Assembly (NCBI RefSeq): GCF_022014495.1
Contig: NZ_JAKLSQ010000009.1
Coordinates: forward strand, 56,487 to 120,486
Direction of reading: 5' to 3'
Source of the DNA: Sandaracinobacteroides sayramensis
GTDB taxonomy: Bacteria; Pseudomonadota; Alphaproteobacteria; Sphingomonadales; Sphingomonadaceae
Length of the DNA stretch: 64,000 bases
Shown: piece by piece, positions 11,074-18,766 of the stretch
Numbering within the stretch: the stretch's first letter is position 1
How the letters are laid out: every line of letters starts with the position of its first letter
Notes under the pieces: generated by a model
Database searches by the model: none
What the model saw: the letters and a program-made list of their open reading frames with translations, nothing else
Told to the model about the DNA's origin: nothing
Made by a program: the position numbers and the translations under genes

Positions 11074-12210
11074 ATGCCGGATTCTCCGCAGCCAGAAAGC
11101 CCGGGCTTTCACCTGAGCCTGGACCAGGATGCCCGGCGACTCTCGCTTGCCGGGCGGCTGGGCATCGCCGAGGCAGGCCGGGCGGAAACGGAACTGGCCG
11201 CCGCGCTCGGCAGCGTCGCCGGGGCGCTGGAGATCGATCTTTCCGGCCTCGAGCGGCTCGACACCGTCGGCGCCTGGCTGATCCACCGCACATTGCGCGA
11301 CCGGCCGGGGAGCGAGCTTGTCGCGCCCAGCCCGCAGGCGAAGCTGCTGATCGCCGAAGTCGCCGCCGCCGACCGTCCGCTGGCGCAGGCCGAACCGCCG
11401 CTGCCCTTCGTCGTCCGGGAGCTCGACCGGCTCGGCCTTTACATCATCACCTTCTGCCAGACGCTGATCGCCGGGCTGGGCTTCATCGGCCTCACCATCG
11501 TCTCCGCCTGGCAGGCGGCGAAGTCCGGGCGCGGCGTGCGCTGGCGGGCCGTCACCGTGCAGATGGAGCAGGTGGGGGTGAACGCGCTGGGCATCGTCGG
11601 CCTGATGAGCTTCCTGATCGGAATCGTGCTGGCGCAGCAGGGCGCGGTGCAGCTGCGGCAGTTCGGCGCGGAGGTGTTCGTGATCAACCTCGTCGGCCGC
11701 GCCACCTTCCGCGAGCTCGGGATCCTGCTGACGGCGATCATGGTCGCCGGCCGCTCGGCCTCGGCGTTTGCGGCGCAAATCGGCTCGATGAAGCTGGCGG
11801 AGGAGGTGGACGCCATGCGCACCATCGGCCTCGACCCGGTGGAGATGCTGGTGCTGCCCCGGGTGATCGCGCTGGTTTTGATGATGCCGCTCTTGGCCTT
11901 CTACGCCTCGATCCTGGCGATCGTCGGCGGCGGGCTGTTCGCCTGGGCCGACCTCGGCATCCCCCCCGCCACCTTCGCCCAGCGGCTGCGCGAAGTGGTG
12001 CCGATGTCGGACTTCTGGATCGGGCTTTCGAAAGCGCCGGTGTTCGGCGCCATTATCGCCATCATCGGCTGCCACCAGGGCTTCATGGTTTCCGGCAACG
12101 CCGAATCGGTCGGCCAGCGCACAACGCTGGCGGTGGTGCAGGCGATCTTCATCGTCATCGTGCTGGATGCGGTGTTCGCCGTCTTCTACACCGCGCTGGG
12201 CTTCAATTGA
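11074..12210 (+). CDS. mlaE: MlaE-type lipid ABC transporter permease with N-terminal STAS domain
   Basis: A 378-residue protein. Residues about 10-95 form a STAS/MlaB-like domain (DLSGLERLDTVGAW near its centre); residues about 120-378 are the MlaE permease with several hydrophobic segments and the conserved GLMSFLIGIVLAQQG and IMVAGRSASAFAAQIG stretches. In enterobacteria STAS (MlaB) and permease (MlaE) are separate; this fusion is common in alphaproteobacteria. The complex moves phospholipids between inner and outer membrane to keep the outer membrane asymmetric. First gene of a four-gene operon; its stop overlaps the next start (ATGA-type overlap). Confidence 0.9.
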   Translation: MPDSPQPESPGFHLSLDQDARRLSLAGRLGIAEAGRAETELAAALGSVAGALEIDLSGLERLDTVGAWLIHRTLRDRPGSELVAPSPQAKLLIAEVAAADRPLAQAEPPLPFVVRELDRLGLYIITFCQTLIAGLGFIGLTIVSAWQAAKSGRGVRWRAVTVQMEQVGVNALGIVGLMSFLIGIVLAQQGAVQLRQFGAEVFVINLVGRATFRELGILLTAIMVAGRSASAFAAQIGSMKLAEEVDAMRTIGLDPVEMLVLPRVIALVLMMPLLAFYASILAIVGGGLFAWADLGIPPATFAQRLREVVPMSDFWIGLSKAPVFGAIIAIIGCHQGFMVSGNAESVGQRTTLAVVQAIFIVIVLDAVFAVFYTALGFN

Positions 12211-13010
12211 TGGCGGAGCCGGTCATCCGCGTGCGCGGCCTCGTCAACCGCTTCGGCGCGCAGACCGTGCACGACGGCCTCGACCTCGACGTGATGCCGG
12301 GCGAGATCCTGGGCGTCGTCGGCGGTTCCGGCACGGGGAAGTCGGTGCTGATGCGCTCGATCATCGGCCTGCAACCGCCGACCGAGGGCGAAATCCATGT
12401 GCTGGGCCGGCAGGTGACCGGGCATGACGCCACGCAGGATCCGGAGCTGACCCGGCAATGGGGGGTGCTGTTCCAGGGCGGGGCGCTGTTTTCCGGGCTG
12501 ACGGTGGCGGAAAATGTGCAGGTGCCGCTGAAGGAATATTTCCGCCTGTCCGACACGCTGATGGAAGAGATCGCCGCCTACAAGGTGGCGATGGTGGGGC
12601 TGCCGCCGGAAGCCGGGCCGAAATACCCGTCCGAACTGTCGGGCGGCATGCGCAAGCGGGCGGCGCTGGCCCGCGCCCTTTCGCTCGACCCGAAGCTCTT
12701 GTTCCTGGACGAGCCGACCGCCGGCCTCGACCCGATTTCGGCGGACGGCTTCGACACGCTGATCCGCACGCTGGCGCAAACCCTGCAACTGACGGTGTTT
12801 CTGATCACACATGACCTCGACACATTGAACGCCATCTGCGACCGGGTGGCGGTGATTGCGGACCGTAAGATCATCGCCTCGGGCACGGTTGCGGAGCTGA
12901 CCCGCTTCGACCACCCGTGGGTGCGCGAATATTTCGGCGGCCCGCGCGGCCGCGCCGCTGCCCGTGCGCGCGATGTGGCGCACGGCGGCGGTCTAGTGGA
13001 GGTCGGCTGA
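12210..13010 (+). CDS. mlaF: MlaF-type ATP-binding protein of the lipid transporter
   Basis: A 266-residue ABC ATPase with Walker A GGSGTGKS (38-45), signature LSGGM (143-147), Walker B LLFLDEP (163-169) and the switch histidine in LITHDLD. LSGGMRKRAALARAL is characteristic of MlaF. It powers the MlaE permease encoded upstream. It overlaps mlaE by one base and mlaD by one base, so tight coupling is likely. Confidence 0.93.
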   Translation: MAEPVIRVRGLVNRFGAQTVHDGLDLDVMPGEILGVVGGSGTGKSVLMRSIIGLQPPTEGEIHVLGRQVTGHDATQDPELTRQWGVLFQGGALFSGLTVAENVQVPLKEYFRLSDTLMEEIAAYKVAMVGLPPEAGPKYPSELSGGMRKRAALARALSLDPKLLFLDEPTAGLDPISADGFDTLIRTLAQTLQLTVFLITHDLDTLNAICDRVAVIADRKIIASGTVAELTRFDHPWVREYFGGPRGRAAARARDVAHGGGLVEVG

Positions 13011-13972
13011 TGGAAAACCGCCAGTCGCATGTGATCGTGGGCGCCATCACCTTCGTGCTGGTGCTGGCGCTCATCGGTTTCGTGCTTTGGCTCGCCCGCT
13101 TCTCCCGCGAGGAGAAGGCGGAGTTCGACATCTTCTTCAACCAGTCGGTGTCGGGGCTGACGGTCGGCTCGAGCGTCAGCTTCTCGGGCGTTCCGGTCGG
13201 GCAGGTGCGGCGAATCGCGCTGATGCCGGAAACGCCGCAGTTCATCCGCGTCAGGATCGAGCTTCAGCCCGACACGCCGGTGCTGGAGGGAACGACCGCG
13301 ACTCTGCAATCGGTGGGCTTCACCGGCGTCACGGAAATCCAGCTTTCCGGTTCGGTCAGCGGCCAGCGCCCGTTGACGCAGCCGGGGCCTTATGGCGTTC
13401 CCGTCATTCCCGCGCGGCAGGCCGGCTTCGGGCAATTGCTCGAATCGGCGCCGCAGGTGCTGGACCGCGCCTCCACCCTGCTCGCCCGGCTGAACGAGGT
13501 GTTCGACGACGAGAATCGGGCCCGCTTCGCCAGCCTCGTCGACAATCTGGACCGGGTGTCGAGCAGCATCGCCGCCGAAGGCCCGGCCATGCGCGCCGCC
13601 ATCCGCGAGGCGGAAACGGCGATGAAGGCCGCCACCCGCGCCGCCGACAGCCTGGCGCTGGCCGGCGAGAACGCCAACAGCCTGATCACCGAGGACGGAA
13701 AGCCGCTGGTCGCGGAATTGCGGCGCAGCGTGACGGCGGCGGAAGCGACGCTGAAGCGGGTCGATGCGCTGGCCGCGGCGGCCAAGCCGGGCGTGCAGAG
13801 CCTCGCCTCGCAGACGGTGCCGCAGGTGAACCAGCTCGTCGCCGACCTGCGCGACGTCAGCCAGCAGATGGGGGCGCTCGCCGCCAAGCTGGACGAGGAC
13901 CCGCTCGCCGCCGTCACCGGCGGCCGGCCGCTGCCCGACTATCAACCCGCAGGCGAGAAGCAGAAGAAATGA
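13010..13972 (+). CDS. mlaD: MlaD-type MCE-domain substrate-binding protein
   Basis: A 320-residue protein with one N-terminal membrane anchor (about 8-28) and an MCE domain (about 38-115) containing FNQSVSGLTVGSSVSFSGV. The rest is helical with regular heptad-like stretches, as in MlaD-like proteins that form a hexameric ring channel in the periplasm. It is longer than enterobacterial MlaD (about 180 residues) owing to this helical tail. Overlaps both neighbours in the operon. Confidence 0.9.
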   Translation: MENRQSHVIVGAITFVLVLALIGFVLWLARFSREEKAEFDIFFNQSVSGLTVGSSVSFSGVPVGQVRRIALMPETPQFIRVRIELQPDTPVLEGTTATLQSVGFTGVTEIQLSGSVSGQRPLTQPGPYGVPVIPARQAGFGQLLESAPQVLDRASTLLARLNEVFDDENRARFASLVDNLDRVSSSIAAEGPAMRAAIREAETAMKAATRAADSLALAGENANSLITEDGKPLVAELRRSVTAAEATLKRVDALAAAAKPGVQSLASQTVPQVNQLVADLRDVSQQMGALAAKLDEDPLAAVTGGRPLPDYQPAGEKQKK

Positions 13973-14601
13973 TGGCCAGCCCCAGCCTTCCCAGGCCTCT
14001 CCTCCTTTGCGCGTCGCTTGCCGCGCTGCTGGCGGGCTGCGGCCCGCTGGTGCAGGTGGGCGGCAACAGCCACCCCCCGGCCGAGCTCTACACCCTGTCG
14101 GCGCCCCCTCCTCCCTCGGTGCCGGTCGGCGTGAAGCCGCTCGACATGGCAAGCGCCGTGACCGTCGACATCCCGTCGGTGCCGGGCGCGCTGCAGACGA
14201 TGCGCATTCCCGTCAACGTTTCCGACACCTCGATCCAGTATCTCGTCGGCGCGCAATGGTCGGAACAGCCCAACCGCCTGTTCCAGCGCCTGCTGGCGGA
14301 CAGGCTGACGGCAGGGCATGTCGCGGTGATCGACCAGCGCTCGTCCGGGCAGACGGGCGGACGGCGCCTCACGGGGCAATTGCTGGCCTTTGGCGTCGAT
14401 GCGCGCGCAGGACGGCAGGTGCAGGTTCGCTACGACGCGACGCTGACCGGCCGCGACGGCGTGCGCCAGCGCCGCTTCGAGCGTTCGCTGCCCTTGTCCG
14501 GCATCGAAGGGGCGGAAGTGGCGCGGGCGCTGAACGAGGTGGCGAATGCGGTTGCCGCCGATGTGGCACTTTGGGTGAGCGCGAACGCAGGAGTGAGTTG
14601 A
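13969..14601 (+). CDS. ABC-type transport auxiliary lipoprotein (PqiC/MlaA-partner type)
   Basis: About 210 residues with a lipoprotein signal ending in LLAGC, so the mature protein is a membrane-attached periplasmic lipoprotein. The remaining sequence, with LYTLSAP, PNRLFQRLLADRL and a C-terminal amphipathic helix, fits the auxiliary-component lipoprotein family (PqiC-like) found behind mce operons. It probably forms the outer-membrane end of the lipid shuttle. Two adjacent ATGs (13969, 13972) can serve as start; both overlap the mlaD stop. Confidence 0.8.
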   Translation: MMASPSLPRPLLLCASLAALLAGCGPLVQVGGNSHPPAELYTLSAPPPPSVPVGVKPLDMASAVTVDIPSVPGALQTMRIPVNVSDTSIQYLVGAQWSEQPNRLFQRLLADRLTAGHVAVIDQRSSGQTGGRRLTGQLLAFGVDARAGRQVQVRYDATLTGRDGVRQRRFERSLPLSGIEGAEVARALNEVANAVAADVALWVSANAGVS

Positions 14602-14641
14602 CCGCGCGCCCGAGGAGCGCTAAGCGCGCCGCCTCCAGCCT

Positions 14642-14718
14642 GGCGGGGTAGCTCAGCTGGTTAGAGCACAGGATTCATAACCCTGAGGCCGCGGGTTCAA
14701 GTCCCGCCCCCGCTACCA
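14642..14718 (+). tRNA. tRNA-Met (anticodon CAT)
   Basis: A 77-base cloverleaf including the encoded CCA end. The acceptor GGCGGGG pairs with CCCCGCT (first pair G-U), the D-arm is GCTCAGCTGGTTAGAGC, the anticodon loop is TTCATAA, and the T-arm GCGGG/CCCGC encloses TTCAAGT. Elongator Met is most likely, although an Ile2-type CAT tRNA cannot be excluded by eye. The innermost anticodon-stem pair is A-C, an unusual mismatch. An integrase gene begins 190 bp downstream, so the 3' end is the probable attachment site of the element to the right. Confidence 0.92.
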
Positions 14719-14854
14719 TCCCGGATTGTCCACCGGTGGCCCACTGAGGCCACTGGCAGACATTTTTCGAGGAAAATCAAATATTTTTCGCGTCCCGTTG
14801 CGTACGCCGGCGTCCCGGTGCGACCCGCTGCGGCCACCCACGGCGATTTGGATT

Positions 14855-14906
14855 GGGGGTATTTTGGGGGTATTTTTCGGCTGTCCCCAAAACAGGCGAT
14901 ACCCCC
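14855..14906. promoter_or_regulatory. Direct and inverted GGGGGTAT repeats before the integrase
   Basis: Two head-to-tail copies of GGGGGTATTTT (14855-14865, 14866-14876) and an inverted ATACCCCC (14899-14906) that ends two bases before the integrase ATG. They are candidates for arm-type integrase binding sites or an autoregulatory operator. No experimental support; the spacing is what suggests it. Confidence 0.45.
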
Positions 14907-14908
14907 AG

Positions 14909-16234
14909 ATGGCTTTGAAAGAACTTGAGGTCAAATACGCCACCAAGCGGCAGCGCCCCTACAAGCTGTCCGATGGAGAAGGCCTGCACCTGCTCGTCCA
15001 GCCGAACGGATCGAAGCTCTGGCGCCTGAAATACCGCTTCGACGGCAAGGAAAAACTGCTGAGCTTCGGCAAATATCCGACCGTCACGCTGGCGATCGCC
15101 CGCGAGAAGCGGACCGAAGCCAAGCGGCTGCTCGATCAGGGTGAGGACCCCGCCGAGGCCAGGAAGCGGGCGAAGAAGCAGAGGGCCGCGCTCAAGCTGT
15201 TCGAAGAGATTGCGCGGGCCTGGCACGCCAATCGTATTGAAGGGCTGGACTCGGCCCATGCCCTGCGCGTCATCAACCGGATGGAGCGCGACGTCTTTCC
15301 GGTCATCGGGAAGCGTCCGATCACGGAAATCGACCCGCCCGAGATTCTCGAGATGATCCGCGCGGTCGAAGCGCGCGGCGCCCTCGATATCGCCCGTCGC
15401 CTCAAGCAGAACGTCAGCCAGATCTATCGCTTCGCGATCGCGAGCGGCTGGGCGACCATCGATCCGACGCTCGGCCTCAACGATGCGCTCAAGCCCAAGC
15501 CGCCCGTCAGGCACATGGCGCGCGTGCCGCTCGCGGAGTTTCCGAAGCTGGTGCGGGCGATCTTCGCCTATGACGGCGAGGACACGCCGCGCCGCCGCGA
15601 GATCACCCGTGACGCGCTGCTGTTCACCTTGCTCACATGGGTCCGAACCAGCGAAACCCGCTTCGCGGCCAGGGACGAGTTCGAGGATCTCTATGGACCG
15701 AACCCGCTATGGCGTCTGTCGCCGGAGCGCATGAAGATGGAACGTGAGCATCTTGTTCCGCTGTCCCGCCAGGCCGCAATGATCGTTCAGCGCCGCTTGC
15801 AGGCGACGAACGATGCGTTCCTCTTTCCCGGAGCCAAGCCTGGAAAGCCTATTTCCGAGAACACCATGATCTATGCCTGCTACCGCATGGGCTATCTTGG
15901 CCGGCAGACGGTGCATGGGTTTCGGGGGCTCGGCTCGACCTGGGCGAACGAAGCCGAACGCTACAAGCCCGACTGGATCGAGATGGCGCTCGCCCACGAG
16001 GATGAGGACGAAGTGCGCGGCGCCTATAACAGCGCGCTCTATCTCACCCCGCGAAGGCGGATGCTGCAAGATTGGGCCGACGTGATCGACGCGGCAACCG
16101 CAGTGTCGGATGTCGAGAAGGATCCTATCGAGTTCTCACAGCTCACGGGCTGTTCTGCGCCCATCCAGCGCTTGCCGCCGAGCGACCGGAGACAGCCGTA
16201 TTGGCAGCGCCCTCGTTGGGCGGCTTCGCGATAA
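14909..16234 (+). CDS. Tyrosine recombinase / integrase (P4-type, DUF4102 N-terminus)
   Basis: A 441-residue site-specific recombinase. The N-terminus (1-90) has the arm-binding DUF4102 pattern with KLSDGEGLHLLVQPNGSKLW; a SAM-like core-binding domain follows; the catalytic domain has R246 (WVRTSE), H336 and R339 (HGFRG), H363 (LAHE) and the nucleophile Y373 (GAYNSALY). P4-type integrases usually insert elements into the 3' end of tRNA genes, and this one sits directly downstream of a tRNA-Met. The ATG at 14909 starts the conserved region; the frame is open to 14726 without similarity. Expected to integrate and, with an excisionase, excise the element. Confidence 0.92.
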   Translation: MALKELEVKYATKRQRPYKLSDGEGLHLLVQPNGSKLWRLKYRFDGKEKLLSFGKYPTVTLAIAREKRTEAKRLLDQGEDPAEARKRAKKQRAALKLFEEIARAWHANRIEGLDSAHALRVINRMERDVFPVIGKRPITEIDPPEILEMIRAVEARGALDIARRLKQNVSQIYRFAIASGWATIDPTLGLNDALKPKPPVRHMARVPLAEFPKLVRAIFAYDGEDTPRRREITRDALLFTLLTWVRTSETRFAARDEFEDLYGPNPLWRLSPERMKMEREHLVPLSRQAAMIVQRRLQATNDAFLFPGAKPGKPISENTMIYACYRMGYLGRQTVHGFRGLGSTWANEAERYKPDWIEMALAHEDEDEVRGAYNSALYLTPRRRMLQDWADVIDAATAVSDVEKDPIEFSQLTGCSAPIQRLPPSDRRQPYWQRPRWAASR

Positions 16235-16453
16235 GCGTCACGGCTCGGAACCGCTGATTAAGAGCGCGGCTTTCCACCATAATTATTATAAACGTCAGTT
16301 ACTTAGATGCATCCGTGAATAGTGGGACTGAACAATAAGAAGCAGTATCGTATCATATCCTACCATGCCCTACGTCACAAATTCACCTACGTCGGAAGAG
16401 CGCCCTCATGGCGGACATTCGTTCAATCAAGCAGGCAATCACGGTGAGCGGCA
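16235..16453. other. AT-richer spacer between integrase and the TetR gene
   Basis: This stretch is visibly lower in GC than the core chromosome. I see no convincing gene; a 26-codon open frame from 16409 ends before the TetR gene and may be a remnant of a longer gene. It marks the start of the compositionally different cargo. Confidence 0.4.
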
Positions 16454-17161
16454 TCAACCATCGAGCTTGCCAATGCCCTGTACCCTAAGACACGATAACA
16501 ATCCCCCCACGCAAAAGTCCTCCATGGCCTTCAGGGTCACCGAGATGTTCCGTGAAGAAAGTCGCCCACCCGACATGTGATCGATCCGGCGATTGTCGGC
16601 GAATGTGTACAGCGTACAGCTCAGAATAAACTGATAGGCCTGCAAGGCATCATCGCGCGATGACTTTGGTTTGATAGATATCATCGCCTCGACATATCGG
16701 CGAGATATTTCATCAAATAGCGGTGCAACTATTTCGTCCATCCAGAGTTGCACGCCTGCTATCTGTGAGATGAGGCGACAATAATTCATCCACCCCGGCT
16801 CACCGGATTCAAAACGGCTCAAGAGGGGGCCGTAAAATGCGCGGATGAGAAGTCGAGCCGATGCTTCCGGGCGATCTGGATCGAGGTCCAGCTCCGCAAG
16901 CCTTCGCAGCCGCTCTTCGTTCAACCACGCGCTGCGGCGTTCTATGACTTCCGTGAACAGCGCTTCCTTGGTTCCAAAATGATAATTCACAGCGGCGAGC
17001 CGTGTGGACGCTGCATCCGTTATTTCTCGCACCGAAACGCCGAAATAGCCCCGGTCCGCGAACAGCGACTCGGCGGCGTCCAGGATCTGCTCGCGCAGAT
17101 CCGGTCGTTCCGTTTGCGGCTTGGAGATTGCCTTTTTTGGCTTAATATCTGGTAATTTCAA
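16454..17161 (-). CDS. TetR-family transcriptional regulator
   Basis: A 235-residue regulator with an N-terminal DNA-binding domain: LREQILDAAESLFADRGYF then a helix-turn-helix around residues 40-62 ending in NYHFGTKEALF, the classic TetR signature. The rest is helical, as in ligand-binding domains of this family. It is transcribed away from the amidohydrolase gene with 122 bp between starts, and a 22-bp imperfect palindrome lies in that gap. It probably represses the rightward amidohydrolase-to-BKACE operon until a substrate or intermediate binds. Confidence 0.88.
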   Translation of the reverse strand: MKLPDIKPKKAISKPQTERPDLREQILDAAESLFADRGYFGVSVREITDAASTRLAAVNYHFGTKEALFTEVIERRSAWLNEERLRRLAELDLDPDRPEASARLLIRAFYGPLLSRFESGEPGWMNYCRLISQIAGVQLWMDEIVAPLFDEISRRYVEAMISIKPKSSRDDALQAYQFILSCTLYTFADNRRIDHMSGGRLSSRNISVTLKAMEDFCVGGLLSCLRVQGIGKLDG

Positions 17162-17189
17162 TCATCTTCTCCCCCAAAAGCGCCCCGAA

Positions 17190-17220
17190 TTGACATGTGA
17201 GTGGAACGTTCGTATCACTC
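17190..17220 (+). promoter_or_regulatory. Promoter with overlapping palindrome (candidate TetR operator)
   Basis: A -35 TTGACA (17190-17195) and a weaker -10 TATCAC (17213-17218) are 17 bases apart, facing the amidohydrolase gene. Overlapping them is an imperfect palindrome, GAGTGGAAC, four centre bases, GTATCACTC (17199-17220), 7 of 9 positions symmetric. The size and position suit a TetR dimer blocking RNA polymerase. Confidence 0.55.
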
Positions 17221-17283
17221 GATCAAGGACGCGCAGCCTACGCTGGCTTCCGTCACAAAAATAGATGGTAGGGGAACGAAACT

Positions 17284-18702
17284 GTGAGACCGATCCTGAT
17301 CCGTAACGGCTATGTCATCACCGGCGATCCTGCGATCGGCGACGTGCCCAGTGGGGATGTTTTGATCGTGAACGGACGCATCGCTGAGATCGGTCAAAAC
17401 CTTCACCATGATGAGGCAGAGGAGATCGACGCGACCGGCACGATTGTAATGCCAGGCATGGTCGATACGCATCGGCATACTTGGCAGACTCAGCTACGCG
17501 CGATTTGCGCCGACATGAGCCTCATGCAGTATATGCGCTGCATCCGCTTCAACATCTCGCCCGTCTATACGCCAGAAGATGTCTATGTGGGCAATTATAT
17601 CGGCGCCCTAGAAGCTCTGAACGCCGGGATCACGACGCTCTATGACTTCTCACATACGTCGCACAGTCCGGAACATGCCGATGAGGCCATCCGCGGCCTG
17701 CGGGACGCCCGGATTGCTGGCCTCTATGCCTACGGCTTCTATCCAGCACCGGTCGACCGGCCTTATTTTACGAGCGTCGACCAACGCATCGCCGATGCGG
17801 AACGGATAAGGACGCAGCATTTTTCGTCGGACGATCAGCGGCTGGGCATGGCGGTCGCGATCACCGAGGTCGGGATGTATCCGTTCGATTCGACGCGTAA
17901 GGAGATCATGACAGGCCGCCGACTTGGCGTGCAGCAAACAATTCACACGAACTGTTTCTGGGGCTCCGCTTTTTGCAGCGGTATAGAGGAACTCGCGGCG
18001 GCCGGACTCCTTGGACCCGACCAGGTCCATGTGCATTGCAATTCCGTGACAGACAACGAACTTCGCCTGCTCGCCGATAATGGCGCCAAGGTTTCATGCA
18101 CGCCCGATACGGAACTGCAGATGGGCATGGGCCACCCCTTGATCGGCCGCGCCCACGATGTCGGCATCAAGCCTACACTTGGGGCCGACGTTATCTCCTG
18201 CAACGGTGGCGACCTACTCACGCAGGCACGCCTCGGTCTTCAAGACGCGCGCGTCCTGGCCAACGATCCGGTCAATGCGCAAGGTCGGATGCCTGAGGAT
18301 ATCCCATTCAAGGTACGTGACGCGATCGCGTGGATGACGATCAACGGCGCGGAAGCGATGGGTCTTGATCATCGCACGGGATCGCTCACGCCGGGCAAGG
18401 ATGGCGATATCGTTCTCATCGCGCCCAACGACTTCAACCTCATGCCGCTGAACGACATGGTGGGCGCGGTCGTGCTGCAGGCTAACGTTTCCAACATCGA
18501 TACGGTGGTCCTGCGCGGCGAGGTCGTGAAGCGCCACGGTCGCTTGACTGGCGTCGACTTCAAGCAGTTGCTCCGCATGGCGGAGGGCTCGCGCGAGCGG
18601 ATCATGGAGCAGGCCCTGCGTCGCGGTCCGCTCGTTCCGCCGCCCAACACCACGGCAATGGCAGAGATGGAGGAGACCGCGCGCCAGAACCTGGCCGCAT
18701 AG
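17284..18702 (+). CDS. Metal-dependent amidohydrolase (TrzA/SsnA/atrazine chlorohydrolase-like subgroup)
   Basis: A 472-residue amidohydrolase. The metal-binding HRH (H63, H65) sits in PGMVDTHRHTWQTQ; later a histidine in QTIHTNC, another in VHCNSVTDNELRLLADNGA, and an aspartate in LGADVISCNGGD complete the usual ligand set; a C-terminal GSLTPGKDGDIVL closes the composite beta-sandwich. This subgroup removes amino, chloro or similar groups from heterocycles such as pyrimidines and triazines. The start is GTG at 17284. First gene of the operon controlled by the divergent TetR; the following TonB receptor, cyclase-family hydrolase and BKACE enzyme suggest breakdown of a ring compound. Substrate unknown. 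Confidence 0.82.
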   Translation: MRPILIRNGYVITGDPAIGDVPSGDVLIVNGRIAEIGQNLHHDEAEEIDATGTIVMPGMVDTHRHTWQTQLRAICADMSLMQYMRCIRFNISPVYTPEDVYVGNYIGALEALNAGITTLYDFSHTSHSPEHADEAIRGLRDARIAGLYAYGFYPAPVDRPYFTSVDQRIADAERIRTQHFSSDDQRLGMAVAITEVGMYPFDSTRKEIMTGRRLGVQQTIHTNCFWGSAFCSGIEELAAAGLLGPDQVHVHCNSVTDNELRLLADNGAKVSCTPDTELQMGMGHPLIGRAHDVGIKPTLGADVISCNGGDLLTQARLGLQDARVLANDPVNAQGRMPEDIPFKVRDAIAWMTINGAEAMGLDHRTGSLTPGKDGDIVLIAPNDFNLMPLNDMVGAVVLQANVSNIDTVVLRGEVVKRHGRLTGVDFKQLLRMAEGSRERIMEQALRRGPLVPPPNTTAMAEMEETARQNLAA

Positions 18703-18766
18703 CGGGGTAGGAAACCAAAGGCGCCGCATGAACCGCGTCGGCGTCCAACGAGGAGGGGATTACGAA

